64,000 nucleotides of DNA, taken from contig CP071307.1 in assembly GCA_027563145.1 (NCBI GenBank), positions 744,001 through 808,000 of the forward strand, read 5' to 3'. Below, in pieces: positions 1 through 11,120 of the stretch. Within the stretch, counting starts at the first letter, position 1, and every line of letters begins with the position of its first letter. This DNA comes from Halocatena halophila (GTDB lineage Archaea > Halobacteriota > Halobacteria > Halobacteriales > Haloarculaceae). The notes under the pieces are model-generated. The model did no database searches, had not been told where the DNA came from, and saw only the letters and a list, made by a program, of their open reading frames with translations. The translations under genes and the position numbers were made by a program.

Positions 1-665
1 CCAAAGGAAAGCGCCATCACATAGCCGATCAGAATGCCAAAGAAGACGCTTGCTATCCGCAGGATGCCACGGAAGAACTGGTTTAACACCAGCGTCACGA
101 GAAACACGGTCCCCGAAATTGTGAGTGCCGTCATCGATGCGTAGTTGCTCACGGTTGCAGGCCCCCCCGAAGCTCCTGCGGCGTAGTCGATCCCCGTTGG
201 GATGAGCGTGAGCCCGATCAGCATCACGACGACGCCGTTGACGAGCGGTGGAAACAGCACCTCAAACCGCTCGTAGGTGGCGCCGATGGTGAGCTGTACG
301 ACCGATCCAGCAAGTGCTGCACCAAGGATGGCAGCGAGTCCGTACTGGTTACCAATCACCGTCAGCGTTCCCAGAAACGCAAAACTCGTTCCCATCATGA
401 TCGGTACCTTGCCACCGATCGGTCCGATTGGATACACCTGTACTAGCGTTGCTGCCCCGGCAATTATCAGTGCAATCTGGACAAGAAACGTTGTGTCGCC
501 GTCTGATAGACCAAGTGTCGTGGCCAGTATCAACGGAACTGCAACGTTGCCCAGGATCATCGAGAGTACGTGCTGGAAACCAAGCGCCAGCGACTCTCCG
601 ATCGGTGGTTTGTCCTCAATATCGTAAACCACCTCGGTCTCAGCTGCGTGTTCGCTCTGTGTCAT
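1..665 (-). CDS. NCS2-family xanthine/uracil permease (C-terminal part outside window)
   Basis: The reverse strand is open from an ATG at 665 to the window edge, giving the first about 221 residues of a polytopic membrane protein. It starts MTQSEHAAETEVVYDIEDKP, continues with a hydrophobic GESLALGFQHVLSMILGNV segment, and contains PLVNGVVVMLIGLTLIP, which fits the NCS2 nucleobase:cation symporter signature. Family members import xanthine, uracil, urate or other nucleobases. The substrate cannot be read from sequence. The ureide genes downstream make a purine-derived substrate attractive, but that is inference. An AT-rich stretch at about 695-720 could hold the promoter. Confidence 0.85.
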   Translation of the reverse strand, partial: MTQSEHAAETEVVYDIEDKPPIGESLALGFQHVLSMILGNVAVPLILATTLGLSDGDTTFLVQIALIIAGAATLVQVYPIGPIGGKVPIMMGTSFAFLGTLTVIGNQYGLAAILGAALAGSVVQLTIGATYERFEVLFPPLVNGVVVMLIGLTLIPTGIDYAAGASGGPATVSNYASMTALTISGTVFLVTLVLNQFFRGILRIASVFFGILIGYVMALSF

Positions 666-831
666 GCGAAACCTACGCAAGTTCTCTCTTACTATCAAAT
701 AAATATATTTTAATTTACTTTACCTATAATAAGGGAAATTAATCATCGACTGGGATCGTTCGGTGTTGATTGGCCACTCGTAGGGTGTTATTCGGACATA
801 CTTTTTTGGTGATTGCTTCCTATCGGAGTCC

Positions 832-3087
<2,256 letters not shown>

Positions 3088-3136
3088 TTGGGCGCACAAG
3101 AGCGACGCCGCAGTTGTCGATTGCTCCGACCGTCAG

Positions 3137-3144
3137 TTTTTTAC
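3137..3144 (+). promoter_or_regulatory. TATA-like box before the tartrate/D-malate dehydrogenase gene
   Basis: A T-rich ttttttac element is centred about 28 bp before the ATG at 3168, the distance expected for an archaeal TATA box driving a leaderless transcript. Assigned by position and composition only. Confidence 0.4.
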
Positions 3145-3167
3145 AATAATCAAAGTATTGCATAGCT

Positions 3168-4226
3168 ATGGATACGTACGACGTAGCCATCATTCCAGGT
3201 GACGGTATCGGCCCAGCAGTTACCGAGGCGGCGCTGTCGGTACTCGACCATCTCGGCGAGATGCATGGCTTTGCGTTAGAGCGATCGACCTACGACTGGG
3301 GAACCGAGCGCTATCTCGAGACGGGCTCGATGATGCCCGATGACGGTCTTGAGCGGCTCGAATCGACCGACGCCATCTTTCTGGGGGCAGTGGGCCACCC
3401 AGATGTGCCCGATCACGTGACGCTTAATGGCCTGTTATTGCCGATCCGCAAGGGATTCGATCAGTACGTCTGCAAACGGCCGAACGTCCTCTACGAGGGC
3501 ATTGAGAGCCCACTGCGAGGATACTCGAACGGCGACATCGATCTGGTTGTCTATCGGGAGAACACCGAGGGTGAGTATGCCAACATCGGTGGGCGTGAAC
3601 ATCGTGGATTCGATCACGAAGTTGCCGTACAATCTGCGGTGTTCACGCGGTCTGGCACCGAACGGATCGTGCGACGTGCGTTCGAGGCCGCCGATCGACG
3701 AGATGGGCGACTCACTTCGATCACCAAATCGAACGCGCAGGCCCACTCGATGGTGTTCTGGGACGATGTCGTCGACGAGGTGAGCGAGGAGTTTGCCAAC
3801 GTGGCTGTCGATCGGTTGCTCGTCGATCGAGCGTCGATGGATCTCGTCCGTCGGCCAGAGTCGTTCGACGTGCTCGTGGCGTCGAATCTGTTCGGCGACA
3901 TCATCACCGACATTGCCGGCATCGTGACCGGAAGTCTTGGGCTGGCCCCGTCGGGGAACATCAATCCAGACGGCACCTATCCGTCGATGTACGAGCCCGT
4001 ACACGGAAGTGCATACGATATCGTCGGCGAGAACTGTGCCAATCCGCTCGCGTCCGTGCTGACCGGTGCCATGCTCCTCGACGATCTCGTGGGCGGTGCT
4101 GTCGGTGAGACACTCAGAGACGGCGTCGAATCGCTACTGGCGGATCCAAATGCACCCAAAACGCCTGATCTTGGTGGTAGTGCCAGCACTGACGACGTGG
4201 TTGCTGCGCTGATCGATCGTCTCTGA
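3168..4226 (+). CDS. Tartrate/D-malate dehydrogenase-like decarboxylase (TtuC/DmlA branch of the isopropylmalate dehydrogenase family)
   Basis: A 352-residue beta-decarboxylating dehydrogenase. It begins DVAIIPGDGIGPAVTEAAL, and contains MMPDDGLERL, LGAVGHPDVPDHVTL, a RENTEGEYANIGGREH segment, KSNAQAHSMVFWDDVV and SNLFGDIITDIAG for metal binding. The MMPDD, GAVG-PDVPDH and FDQYVCKRP pattern is closer to TtuC/DmlA proteins than to LeuB, so D-malate or tartrate is the likelier substrate. It acts in the cytoplasm with NAD and a divalent metal. The gene lies 80 bp after the malic enzyme gene and ends 1 bp from the convergent 2-hydroxyacid dehydrogenase gene. LeuB function cannot be fully excluded. 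Confidence 0.85.
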   Translation: MDTYDVAIIPGDGIGPAVTEAALSVLDHLGEMHGFALERSTYDWGTERYLETGSMMPDDGLERLESTDAIFLGAVGHPDVPDHVTLNGLLLPIRKGFDQYVCKRPNVLYEGIESPLRGYSNGDIDLVVYRENTEGEYANIGGREHRGFDHEVAVQSAVFTRSGTERIVRRAFEAADRRDGRLTSITKSNAQAHSMVFWDDVVDEVSEEFANVAVDRLLVDRASMDLVRRPESFDVLVASNLFGDIITDIAGIVTGSLGLAPSGNINPDGTYPSMYEPVHGSAYDIVGENCANPLASVLTGAMLLDDLVGGAVGETLRDGVESLLADPNAPKTPDLGGSASTDDVVAALIDRL

Positions 4227-4227
4227 A

Positions 4228-5166
4228 TCAGACCACGCGGTTTTTCAGCACTTCTCCCGATTGATATCGTCGAACGTTCTCCGAGACCAGCCCCGCGATA
4301 TCGAGATGGTATCGATTCGTGGCCGAGCCCCGGTGAGGCGAGATGATCACCTCGTCCATCTCCCACAGCGGCGAGGACGACGGGAGCGGTTCCGTTTCGA
4401 ACACGTCGAGTGCTGCCCCCGCTATCGATCCAGTTTCAAGGGCATCGATCAGCTGGAGCTCGTCAACGACCGGGCCACGCGCAACGTTGATGAGATAGCC
4501 ATTGGATTGCATCGCCTCGAACTCGGCTGCTCCGAACAGCCCGTTCGTAGCCGGCGTGTGTGGGACTGCAATGGCGACAAACCGGGCGTCTGCGATCGCT
4601 TCGTGGAGTTCGTCGGGATGATACACTGCCGAGACTCCTGGCACTGACGCGTTGGACCGACGGACGCCAACCACGTCCATCCCGAGTGCATTTGCCCGCG
4701 TCGCAATTCCTTTCCCGAGCGTCCCAAGTCCGACCACACACAACCGCTCATTCTCGACCGTGAAGGGGCGTTCGTACGGCGGATCATACCAGTTGCCGTC
4801 TCCCTGGTGGTCTCGATACGTATGCAACAGCCGAGCGAACGAGAGCATATATCCCACGGCAAGCTCACCGACCGTCGTTCCGTGGATTCCGGTGCTGTTA
4901 GTCAGTCGCGTCCCGGCGCGTTCGTACTCGTTCGTGTCGAATGCGTCGTACCCGGCGCGGATGACATGGACCCAGGAGGCATCGAGAAACGACGACCGTG
5001 GCTCGAACGATGCGATGGCGTCGGTTCGATCGAACGTTTCATCGTCATCGACCAGGTGAACCGGCAGCGATAGATCGTCGAAAGCGGCGTAGAACCCCTC
5101 TGTAGGAATTTTGTTCCCAACTGATTCGTGAATACAGAGCCGTTCGAGTGGCGTACGGTCTGTCAT
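4228..5166 (-). CDS. D-2-hydroxyacid dehydrogenase (glyoxylate/hydroxypyruvate reductase-like)
   Basis: A 312-residue NAD(P)-dependent 2-hydroxyacid dehydrogenase. The Rossmann motif VVGLGTLGKGIATRANALGM lies near the middle, followed by INVARGPVVDELQLIDAL with the substrate-binding Arg, ALDVFETEPLPSSSPLWEM with the acid/base-assisting Glu, and ISPHRGSA with the catalytic His. Glyoxylate, hydroxypyruvate and related 2-keto acids are typical substrates. The gene is convergent with the tartrate-dehydrogenase-like gene, 1 bp between stop codons, inside a cluster that otherwise points to glyoxylate and tartronate semialdehyde. The exact substrate is not determined by the sequence. Confidence 0.88.
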   Translation of the reverse strand: MTDRTPLERLCIHESVGNKIPTEGFYAAFDDLSLPVHLVDDDETFDRTDAIASFEPRSSFLDASWVHVIRAGYDAFDTNEYERAGTRLTNSTGIHGTTVGELAVGYMLSFARLLHTYRDHQGDGNWYDPPYERPFTVENERLCVVGLGTLGKGIATRANALGMDVVGVRRSNASVPGVSAVYHPDELHEAIADARFVAIAVPHTPATNGLFGAAEFEAMQSNGYLINVARGPVVDELQLIDALETGSIAGAALDVFETEPLPSSSPLWEMDEVIISPHRGSATNRYHLDIAGLVSENVRRYQSGEVLKNRVV

Positions 5167-5313
5167 GTGGTATCACGATGGAAAACGAAAGCCTCCTATT
5201 TGTTTCTATCGGTGGATTTATGAGTATAAACGATGAAGGATGTCGGATGAGGGATAGTTTTATTATGACGCCATATAGTCACATAGATGGCCATCGAGAG
5301 ATGGCGGACTACC

Positions 5314-6912
5314 ATGAACGTCACCGAGTCACTCGTTGCGGTTCTGGAAGCTGAGGGTGTAGAGTACTGCGTTGGGTTTCCGAGCAACCCGTTGTTCGAT
5401 ACAGGAAAAGCGGAGGAGGCCGGCATTCGGACGATTATCACCAGACAGGAGCGGACGGCACTTCACATGGCCGACGGCATCGGTCGCGTGAGTTCGGGCG
5501 AGGAGATCGCTGCATTTGCGTGTCAACACGGACCAGGAACCGAGAATTCGATTGGGGGTGTCGCACAGGCCTACGCGGAATCTGCGCCGCTGGTTGCGAT
5601 CCCCGCTGGCTACGACCGGTCGGGAACTGACGTCGATCCACGGTTCAACTCGTTTCTCACCTACCAGCCGGTGAGCAAAACGTGTGAGCAACTGACAGAC
5701 CCGGACGCGGTCGATGAGACGATGCGTCGCGCGTTCAACGCGGCTCGCAACGGACGTCCCCGTCCGTCCGTCGTTGAGGTTCCAAAGGACGTGTTCGGTG
5801 AGGAGGTGTCGTCGTTCGATTATACGCCTACAGAGGCTACCAGTCCCGGTCCCGATCCAGATGGCATCGAAGCAATCGCCGACGTGTTGCTCACGGCGGA
5901 CAATCCAGTGCTATACGCCGGCCAGGGCGTCCACTACGCCCAGGCGTGGGAACCGCTCCGGAAACTTGCCGAAACGCTCGAGGCTCCCGTTGGGACGAGT
6001 CTCAACGGCAAGAGCGCGTTCCCAGAAGACCATCCGCTGGCGCTGGGTGCCGGCTCGAAGAGCGAACCCGCAGCCCTCCATCAGTTCATCCAGGAGGCGG
6101 ACGTGATCTTCGGCGTGGGGTGTAGCTTCACGGACACGGCCTACGGCATCACCGTTCCGCCTGAAAAGACGGTCATTCACTCGACGCTGGATGCTGGTGA
6201 TATCGATAAGGACGTCGTCTCGGAGTACTCGCTCGTCGGCGACGCCAAACTCACCCTTTCGTCGCTGGTGTCTGCGGTTCAGGCCCGCGTCGATGGGCCA
6301 CGTGGCCGGCGAGACGACGTGGCAGCCAAGATCAACGCAATCACGGAGTCGTGGCTCGAAGAGTGGCGTCCGAAGCTGACCTCGGATGCGATGCCAATCA
6401 ATCCGTATCGGGTTGTTAACGAACTCGACAACGTGCTTGATAAAGAAAGCAGCATCGTGACCCACGACGCTGGCAACGCGCGTGATTTCATGGCACCGTT
6501 TTACGAGGCGACGGAGCCGCTCTCGTACGTTGGCTGGGGGAAAACCACGCAGCTTGGCTACGGGCTCGGGCTAATGATGGGTGCAAAACTCGTCCACCCT
6601 GAGAAAACCTGTGTCCACATCATGGGCGATGGTGCCATCGGTATGACCGGAATGGACTTTGAGACTGCTGCTCGTGAAGAGATCCCAATCATTGAAATCG
6701 TGTTGAACAACTTCGAGATGGCGTCGTACGACACGCCGTTCTCCGGTCATTACGCCGATTTCGCCGAATCGCTAGGTGGCTATGGCGAACGCATCGAGCG
6801 TCCCGAGAACATTGCCGACGCTATCGAACGCGGTGTCGAACGCACGAAAAGCGGCACTCCAGTGTTGCTTGAGTTCCTCACCGCCAAGGAGACCGATAAA
6901 TCGATCTTCTAA
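5314..6912 (+). CDS. Thiamine-diphosphate-dependent enzyme of the acetolactate synthase/carboligase superfamily
   Basis: About 532 residues from ATG 5314 (MNVTESLVAVLEAEGVEYCV), with Pyr, central and PP domains in the usual order. The PP-domain ThDP/Mg site is MGDGAIGMTGMDFETAAREE, about residues 438-457. The Pyr domain has RQERTALHMADG with the normal activating Glu. Classical glyoxylate carboligase has Val there, so this is not a textbook Gcl, although the neighbours (tartronate-semialdehyde reductase and malate synthase) would suit glyoxylate carboligation. Alternatives are a 2-oxoacid decarboxylase or an acetolactate-synthase relative. An in-frame ATG at 5287 about 25 bp after a tttattat element is another possible leaderless start. 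The gene is read toward the IclR regulator gene. Confidence 0.85.
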   Translation: MNVTESLVAVLEAEGVEYCVGFPSNPLFDTGKAEEAGIRTIITRQERTALHMADGIGRVSSGEEIAAFACQHGPGTENSIGGVAQAYAESAPLVAIPAGYDRSGTDVDPRFNSFLTYQPVSKTCEQLTDPDAVDETMRRAFNAARNGRPRPSVVEVPKDVFGEEVSSFDYTPTEATSPGPDPDGIEAIADVLLTADNPVLYAGQGVHYAQAWEPLRKLAETLEAPVGTSLNGKSAFPEDHPLALGAGSKSEPAALHQFIQEADVIFGVGCSFTDTAYGITVPPEKTVIHSTLDAGDIDKDVVSEYSLVGDAKLTLSSLVSAVQARVDGPRGRRDDVAAKINAITESWLEEWRPKLTSDAMPINPYRVVNELDNVLDKESSIVTHDAGNARDFMAPFYEATEPLSYVGWGKTTQLGYGLGLMMGAKLVHPEKTCVHIMGDGAIGMTGMDFETAAREEIPIIEIVLNNFEMASYDTPFSGHYADFAESLGGYGERIERPENIADAIERGVERTKSGTPVLLEFLTAKETDKSIF

Positions 6913-6936
6913 GAAAGCAGTCGGAGACAGAGAGTA

Positions 6937-7704
6937 TCAGTCGTAGGCAACGTTTAGCTCGATCACGTTCCGGGCGTTGAGTAATAGCTCCGGAAGCTCG
7001 GTTTCTAGGGTCTCGGCTTTCACTCGAGACTGGGGCCCAGAGATGCTGATTGCACCGAGTGCACCCCCGTCTGGCGTCGTAATCGGTGTGGCAACACAGC
7101 AGAGTCCTTCGAGGCGTTCTTCGCGGTCGATCGCAAAGCCACGTTCTCGTATCGTCTCGAACTCTGCGTATAGCGTCTCGCGGTCGGTGATCGTGTGTGG
7201 CGTCTTCTGTGGGAGGCCATGGCGGTCGATGATCTGATCGACCGTTTCCGTGTCGTACTGGGCGAGGATCGCCTTTCCCATCGCGGTGGTGTGCAGATAC
7301 ACCTCTCGACCAGCGTGAGTGTCGAGATTAACCGCCCGACTGCTGTCCGCACGATAGAGAAATACGCCGCGACCGTGCTCTTCGACCATGAGATTTGCCA
7401 TTTCTCCGGATGATTCTGCCAGCTGTTGAATCTCGGGCTTTGCCGTCTCGTAGATCGGCTGCTGTCGACGCGCACCGACGCCGAGTGCGAGAAACCGGAG
7501 TCCGATCGTGTACGTGCCAGTTTCATCGTGCACGACGTATCGTTCGGCCTCGAGCGTCCGCAGATGTTTATAAACGGTGCTTTTCGACATTGCCAGTGCG
7601 TCTGCGATCTCTGATATCCCTGCGCCCCCGCTGTCGTGGAGATATTCGAGGATTCGAAATGACTTGGTGGTTGTCTTCACCATGCGTTCGTCATCTGAGG
7701 CCAT
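6937..7704 (-). CDS. IclR-family transcriptional regulator
   Basis: A protein of 255 residues from ATG 7704 (MASDDERMVKTTTKSF). An N-terminal winged helix-turn-helix (GISEIADALAMSKSTVYKHL, about residues 32-51) is followed by the IclR effector-binding domain, with HTTAMGKAILAQYD and CCVATPITTPDGGALGAISI typical of the family. IclR proteins sense small carboxylates such as glyoxylate, pyruvate or allantoin-derived metabolites and control nearby catabolic genes. This is the only regulator seen in the 14-kb catabolic island, so it probably controls that island. An upstream in-frame start at 7764 exists, but starting there would put the AT-rich promoter-like region and a perfect palindrome inside the gene. 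Confidence 0.9.
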   Translation of the reverse strand: MASDDERMVKTTTKSFRILEYLHDSGGAGISEIADALAMSKSTVYKHLRTLEAERYVVHDETGTYTIGLRFLALGVGARRQQPIYETAKPEIQQLAESSGEMANLMVEEHGRGVFLYRADSSRAVNLDTHAGREVYLHTTAMGKAILAQYDTETVDQIIDRHGLPQKTPHTITDRETLYAEFETIRERGFAIDREERLEGLCCVATPITTPDGGALGAISISGPQSRVKAETLETELPELLLNARNVIELNVAYD

Positions 7705-8203
7705 GAGTGTATCATATACAAACAACTCTGTCACACTATAAAGTAGTTGGTTTCCGATGACCAATCATCTCCGCGTTTACAAGCCCGTCGTGAGTAACGA
7801 GAGTGGTCCGTCTGGCTTGTGGCCGAACTCACCGAACGTTTCTCACACTTTTGAACAGTCCGATTTTCGGATGCTGTCGATACCACTGGGAGCTACTCGT
7901 CTAGATATCACCCGATTCACTCGTTTGATCACGATCGAATTTACCGATCTATCAGGACAGATGACACCGGTAGTGCTGTCGCAGGGGAGTGGGCTATTAC
8001 AACTGTAATGCTGTCATTGCGAACGAGACGTTTCGTATATCGAACGAACCGATCGTACAAGATTGCGCAACGAATTTCCGGTCTGTTCGACTGTCTGTGG
8101 CCGTATCGGTCGTCTATCGGTGAATATCAGCGTAGACAGTGCCGAACGGTGGATTGAGAATAACGCAACTTCGTTATTCGTGCGCGTTGGTTCGCACTGG
8201 AAC
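7705..8203. other. Intergenic region between iclR-type gene and reductase gene
   Basis: About 500 bp. The first 60 bp hold the palindrome and AT-rich promoter region of the regulator gene. The rest has one short open frame (to 8008) whose translation shows no family features or acidic haloarchaeal bias, so no gene is called there. Confidence 0.5.
7708..7720. promoter_or_regulatory. Perfect palindrome just upstream of the iclR-type gene (candidate autoregulatory operator)
   Basis: The 13-bp sequence TGTATCATATACA is a perfect 5-3-5 inverted repeat located 4 bp before the chosen start of the regulator gene. IclR-family proteins bind short palindromes in their own promoters. The next 11 bp (AACAACTCTGT, 7721-7731) recur inverted at 10532-10542. 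Confidence 0.35.
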
Positions 8204-9100
8204 CTACTCGTCGATGCGTGCGGTTTCGCCGGCCAGATCTTCGATGATCTGCATCACTCCGGAGTTGTCATCACGTCCTCGGCCGGTCGTCTCCATGCTC
8301 TTATACAGCTCGTGGGCGATCTGCGTCTGTGGCATCGGGACACCGAAGTCCTCGCCGGCGTCGGTCGCGATGCGAAGATCTTTGTACTGATACGAGGCGA
8401 AAAAGCCGGGATCGAACGATCCCCGGATCATCTCCTCGGCCCGATTATCGAGCGTCCAGCAGCCTGCTGCACCGCCGCTGATCGCATCAACAACCGCCTG
8501 CAAGTCCGCCCCGGCCTTTTCTGCGAACACGAGTGCCTCACTCACGCCCACCATCTGTGCTGAGACCACGATCTGGTTGCAGGCCTTTGTCGTCTGTCCC
8601 GCGCCGTTTGGCCCACAGTGGGTGATTGTCTCGCCCATCGCCTCGAACACGTCGCGGTGTTCGTCGAACACCGACTCTTCTCCACCGACCATGATCGAGA
8701 GCGTGCCTTCGATTGCGCCGGACTCGCCGCCGCTGATCGGCGCATCGAGCATCGCGCCGCCGGCGTCGTCGATCTCGGTGGCCAGCTCCTCGGTCACGGT
8801 CGGCGAGATCGTCGACATGTCGATGACCGTCGTCCCCTCGGTCAGTCCATCGAGAACACCATCCTCTCCCCGAATGATCGATTCGACGACTGGCGTGTCT
8901 GGAAGACACGTAATTACGGTGTCGGCGTCGCTCGCGACGGTTCGTGGATCGGTTCCGTCCGTGCCACCGTACTCGAGCAGAGCTTCGACGGGTTCTGACG
9001 ACCGGTTGTGACCGATTACGTCGTAGCCAGCGTCGAGCAGATTTTTCGCCATTGGGAGGCCCATGATGCCGAGTCCGATGAATCCAATCGTTCGTCCCAT
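8204..9100 (-). CDS. Tartronate-semialdehyde reductase / 3-hydroxyisobutyrate dehydrogenase-family protein
   Basis: 298 residues from ATG 9100 (MGRTIGFIGLGIMGLPMAKN), which places the dinucleotide-binding GxGxxG at the very N-terminus as usual. Other family marks are the substrate-binding DAPISGGESGAIEGTLSIM segment and GAGQTTKACNQIV with the catalytic Lys. The family reduces tartronate semialdehyde to glycerate (GarR/GlxR) or oxidises 3-hydroxyisobutyrate. The malate synthase gene 72 bp upstream on the same strand suggests co-transcription and a glyoxylate-related role. Starting at 9157 would add an unrelated N-terminal extension. Confidence 0.88.
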   Translation of the reverse strand: MGRTIGFIGLGIMGLPMAKNLLDAGYDVIGHNRSSEPVEALLEYGGTDGTDPRTVASDADTVITCLPDTPVVESIIRGEDGVLDGLTEGTTVIDMSTISPTVTEELATEIDDAGGAMLDAPISGGESGAIEGTLSIMVGGEESVFDEHRDVFEAMGETITHCGPNGAGQTTKACNQIVVSAQMVGVSEALVFAEKAGADLQAVVDAISGGAAGCWTLDNRAEEMIRGSFDPGFFASYQYKDLRIATDAGEDFGVPMPQTQIAHELYKSMETTGRGRDDNSGVMQIIEDLAGETARIDE

Positions 9101-9172
9101 TGTGATAGCCAAGGCGGGTGCCCACAGCAAAAATGTATCGACCCAAACACCGCCCATGACGAGCGGCGAGCG

Positions 9173-10492
9173 TCAGTTGCCCACGTCAGTCGCGCGTTTG
9201 ACCACGTCCGCACCGTATTGCTCAACCAGGGCGTCGTGCTGGTCCGGCCGGTTGGCATACACGTCCTGGAACAGCCGAACCGGCGTCATTGCGGCCTGGT
9301 AGGTCGCTTCGTCCCACATGCGTTCGGCACTGAGATCGACCGCCACATCGTCGATGACGACCGTCGCGGACCGTTCCATCGCGATCGCACCTGTACCAGC
9401 GTCTCTTGCCGCCTCGAACTGTTCCATCGAATCCACGATGTCGTTCAGGCTCGGCACGTACGCCGTGAGATCGAGCAGGTTGTCCGTGAGCTCGTCTTCA
9501 TCGAGCAACTGACTGTCGCCGTTCACGGTAAGCTCATAGCCATCACTCGTTTCGGTGAGTTCCAGGGCGTCTCCGTCGTAGTGCTGGACGCCGTCACGCT
9601 CGGTGAGTGATTCTGCGTTTTCACCGACCGTCACCAGCCACTCTCCGCGCTCTGGCGGCAGTGGGTTTTTGTTCGCAGCCACCACCTGTCCGGGAGTCAA
9701 CGACCAGATACCGAGCATTCCCTTTGCCTGGTTGGCCTCGATCCGTTCGTTGTAGCCGGCTTCATCACGGATGTCGTCGTACGGACCGTCAACGGCGATA
9801 CAGCCCGCGGCGCTCGCCGCTCGAGAGGTGTTGTGTCGCAGTTCAGGCCAGGGCGGCAACTCGCCTGTCGGCGTCATCGCCCGCATGTCTTTCGTGTAAT
9901 CGACCTCACCGTCAACGAGCAAGAAGAGCCGTTCGAGATTGTTGGTGGGTTTTCCCATCTCAGAGCGGAGTTCACCCATTGCAAGCTCTGCTGCGCCGCT
10001 TTCGATGATCACCGACATGGCCAGCGACCCAGATGCCAGTCCGTGTTCGTCCTCGATGATAGTGATGAACTCATCAGCCTTTTTCCAGTCGTCGATCCCG
10101 CCAACCTCCGGGATCACGAAGCCATCGATGTGTTCGACAGCATCGGCGTCGGGATCGGCAATCCGGAGCATCTGCTCGAAGCCAGCGTTGCGGGTTGACG
10201 GACTGTCGCGGTGCCAGACGACGCGGGGATGGATTTCGCCCGGGAAGGATGCACCGTTCTCTGCGACCACCTCGATGATGTTCTCGACGCCTTCATCGCG
10301 CATTGATGGCGCGGTCGCATCCTCGTTGTCGGGCACCCAGACGTCCGGCGCTTGCATTCCGCGAAGCGTTGACGCGCTGCGTAGCATTTTCGCCGAGTCT
10401 TCTTCGCCCTCGACTGCCGTGGGCGAGGTGAAGAACGTCCGCACGAACTTTCGGTCGTGTAATCGCGTATCGAGTCTCTGTGACTCACTCAT
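9173..10492 (-). CDS. aceB: Malate synthase, haloarchaeal type
   Basis: 439 residues, the size of the short haloarchaeal malate synthase form and far smaller than bacterial isoforms A and G. Recognisable segments are MSESQRLDTRLHDRKFVRTF, APDVWVPDNEDATAPSMRDE and PGEIHPRVVWHRD. They resemble CitE-like acid-lyase TIM-barrel sites in which Arg, Asp and Glu hold Mg and glyoxylate. It condenses glyoxylate with acetyl-CoA to malate in the cytoplasm. No isocitrate lyase gene is in the window, so here the glyoxylate more likely comes from ureides. It leads a probable two-gene operon with the downstream reductase. Confidence 0.88.
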   Translation of the reverse strand: MSESQRLDTRLHDRKFVRTFFTSPTAVEGEEDSAKMLRSASTLRGMQAPDVWVPDNEDATAPSMRDEGVENIIEVVAENGASFPGEIHPRVVWHRDSPSTRNAGFEQMLRIADPDADAVEHIDGFVIPEVGGIDDWKKADEFITIIEDEHGLASGSLAMSVIIESGAAELAMGELRSEMGKPTNNLERLFLLVDGEVDYTKDMRAMTPTGELPPWPELRHNTSRAASAAGCIAVDGPYDDIRDEAGYNERIEANQAKGMLGIWSLTPGQVVAANKNPLPPERGEWLVTVGENAESLTERDGVQHYDGDALELTETSDGYELTVNGDSQLLDEDELTDNLLDLTAYVPSLNDIVDSMEQFEAARDAGTGAIAMERSATVVIDDVAVDLSAERMWDEATYQAAMTPVRLFQDVYANRPDQHDALVEQYGADVVKRATDVGN

Positions 10493-10556
10493 GATTGGTC
10501 ACCTCGGTCCACACTGTACGACTGATATCGAACAGAGTTGTTGGTACCATGTGTCA

Positions 10557-10568
10557 CCAGTATACTGG
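10557..10568. promoter_or_regulatory. Perfect 12-bp palindrome between malate synthase and DUF3830 genes
   Basis: CCAGTATACTGG is a perfect inverted repeat in the shared divergent promoter region, about 65 bp before the malate synthase ATG. It may be an operator. The 11-mer ACAGAGTTGTT at 10532-10542 nearby is also found, inverted, beside the regulator gene's own palindrome. Confidence 0.3.
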
Positions 10569-10700
10569 TTGGACGGCCCACTTTAAATTTCTGTTTACAC
10601 AACCGCTCGCTTCGGTGGGGTTCGTGTTTTGCAGAGTCATCAACTATCAAGTCTTTGTTTAATCCTAACGTTTACAAGGAGTGCGACCACTCGAACGGAT

Positions 10701-11117
10701 ATGGGTCGACTACAACTCGAAATAGCTGATAGAACGTTCACTGCCGAGCTTCACGAAGACGCTGCCCCGGTATCGATCGAGACCGTCCGTGAGTTTTTGC
10801 CGCTCGAATCGGAGCTCATGCACGTCCGCTGGAGTGGACACGCGACGTGGGTCAATATCGATGAGATCGAACTTCCCGAGGTACCACGAGAGAACCACAC
10901 AGTGTATCCCTCCTTTGGAGAGATCCTGTTCTATCCGGGCTACCGTAACGAACAGGAGATCCTCATTCCGTGTGGATCGACGTGTTTCAAAAGCCCGGCC
11001 GGTGAACTCGCCGGCAACCACATTGCGACGCTGGATGCATCGAAGGCAGAACTCAGAGAAATGGAACAAGAGACGCTCAAAACTGGAGCAAAGCCGATCC
11101 GCGTAACCGAGCTGTGA
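10701..11117 (+). CDS. DUF3830 family protein (cyclophilin-like fold)
   Basis: 138 residues from ATG 10701 (MGRLQLEIADRTFTAELHED). The segments LESELMHVRWSGHATWVNID, YPSFGEILFYPG and LIPCGSTCFKSPAGELAGNH match the DUF3830 group, which has a cyclophilin-like barrel and no established biochemical function. A TATA-like element lies near 10670-10679, about 27 bp upstream. The gene is divergent from malate synthase and converges on the allantoinase-like gene with 3 bp between them. DUF3830 genes are often found near hydantoinase or allantoate-type amidohydrolases, so an accessory role in ureide metabolism is a fair guess but unproven. Confidence 0.75.
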   Translation: MGRLQLEIADRTFTAELHEDAAPVSIETVREFLPLESELMHVRWSGHATWVNIDEIELPEVPRENHTVYPSFGEILFYPGYRNEQEILIPCGSTCFKSPAGELAGNHIATLDASKAELREMEQETLKTGAKPIRVTEL

Positions 11118-11120
11118 GCG

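Noticed and set aside
3168..4226. LeuB (3-isopropylmalate dehydrogenase)
   Set aside because: The MMPDD and GAVGHPDVPDH segments fit the TtuC/DmlA branch better and no leucine genes are adjacent.
7757..8008. 83-codon frame after the regulator gene
   Set aside because: No acidic bias and no domain; overlaps the regulator promoter.
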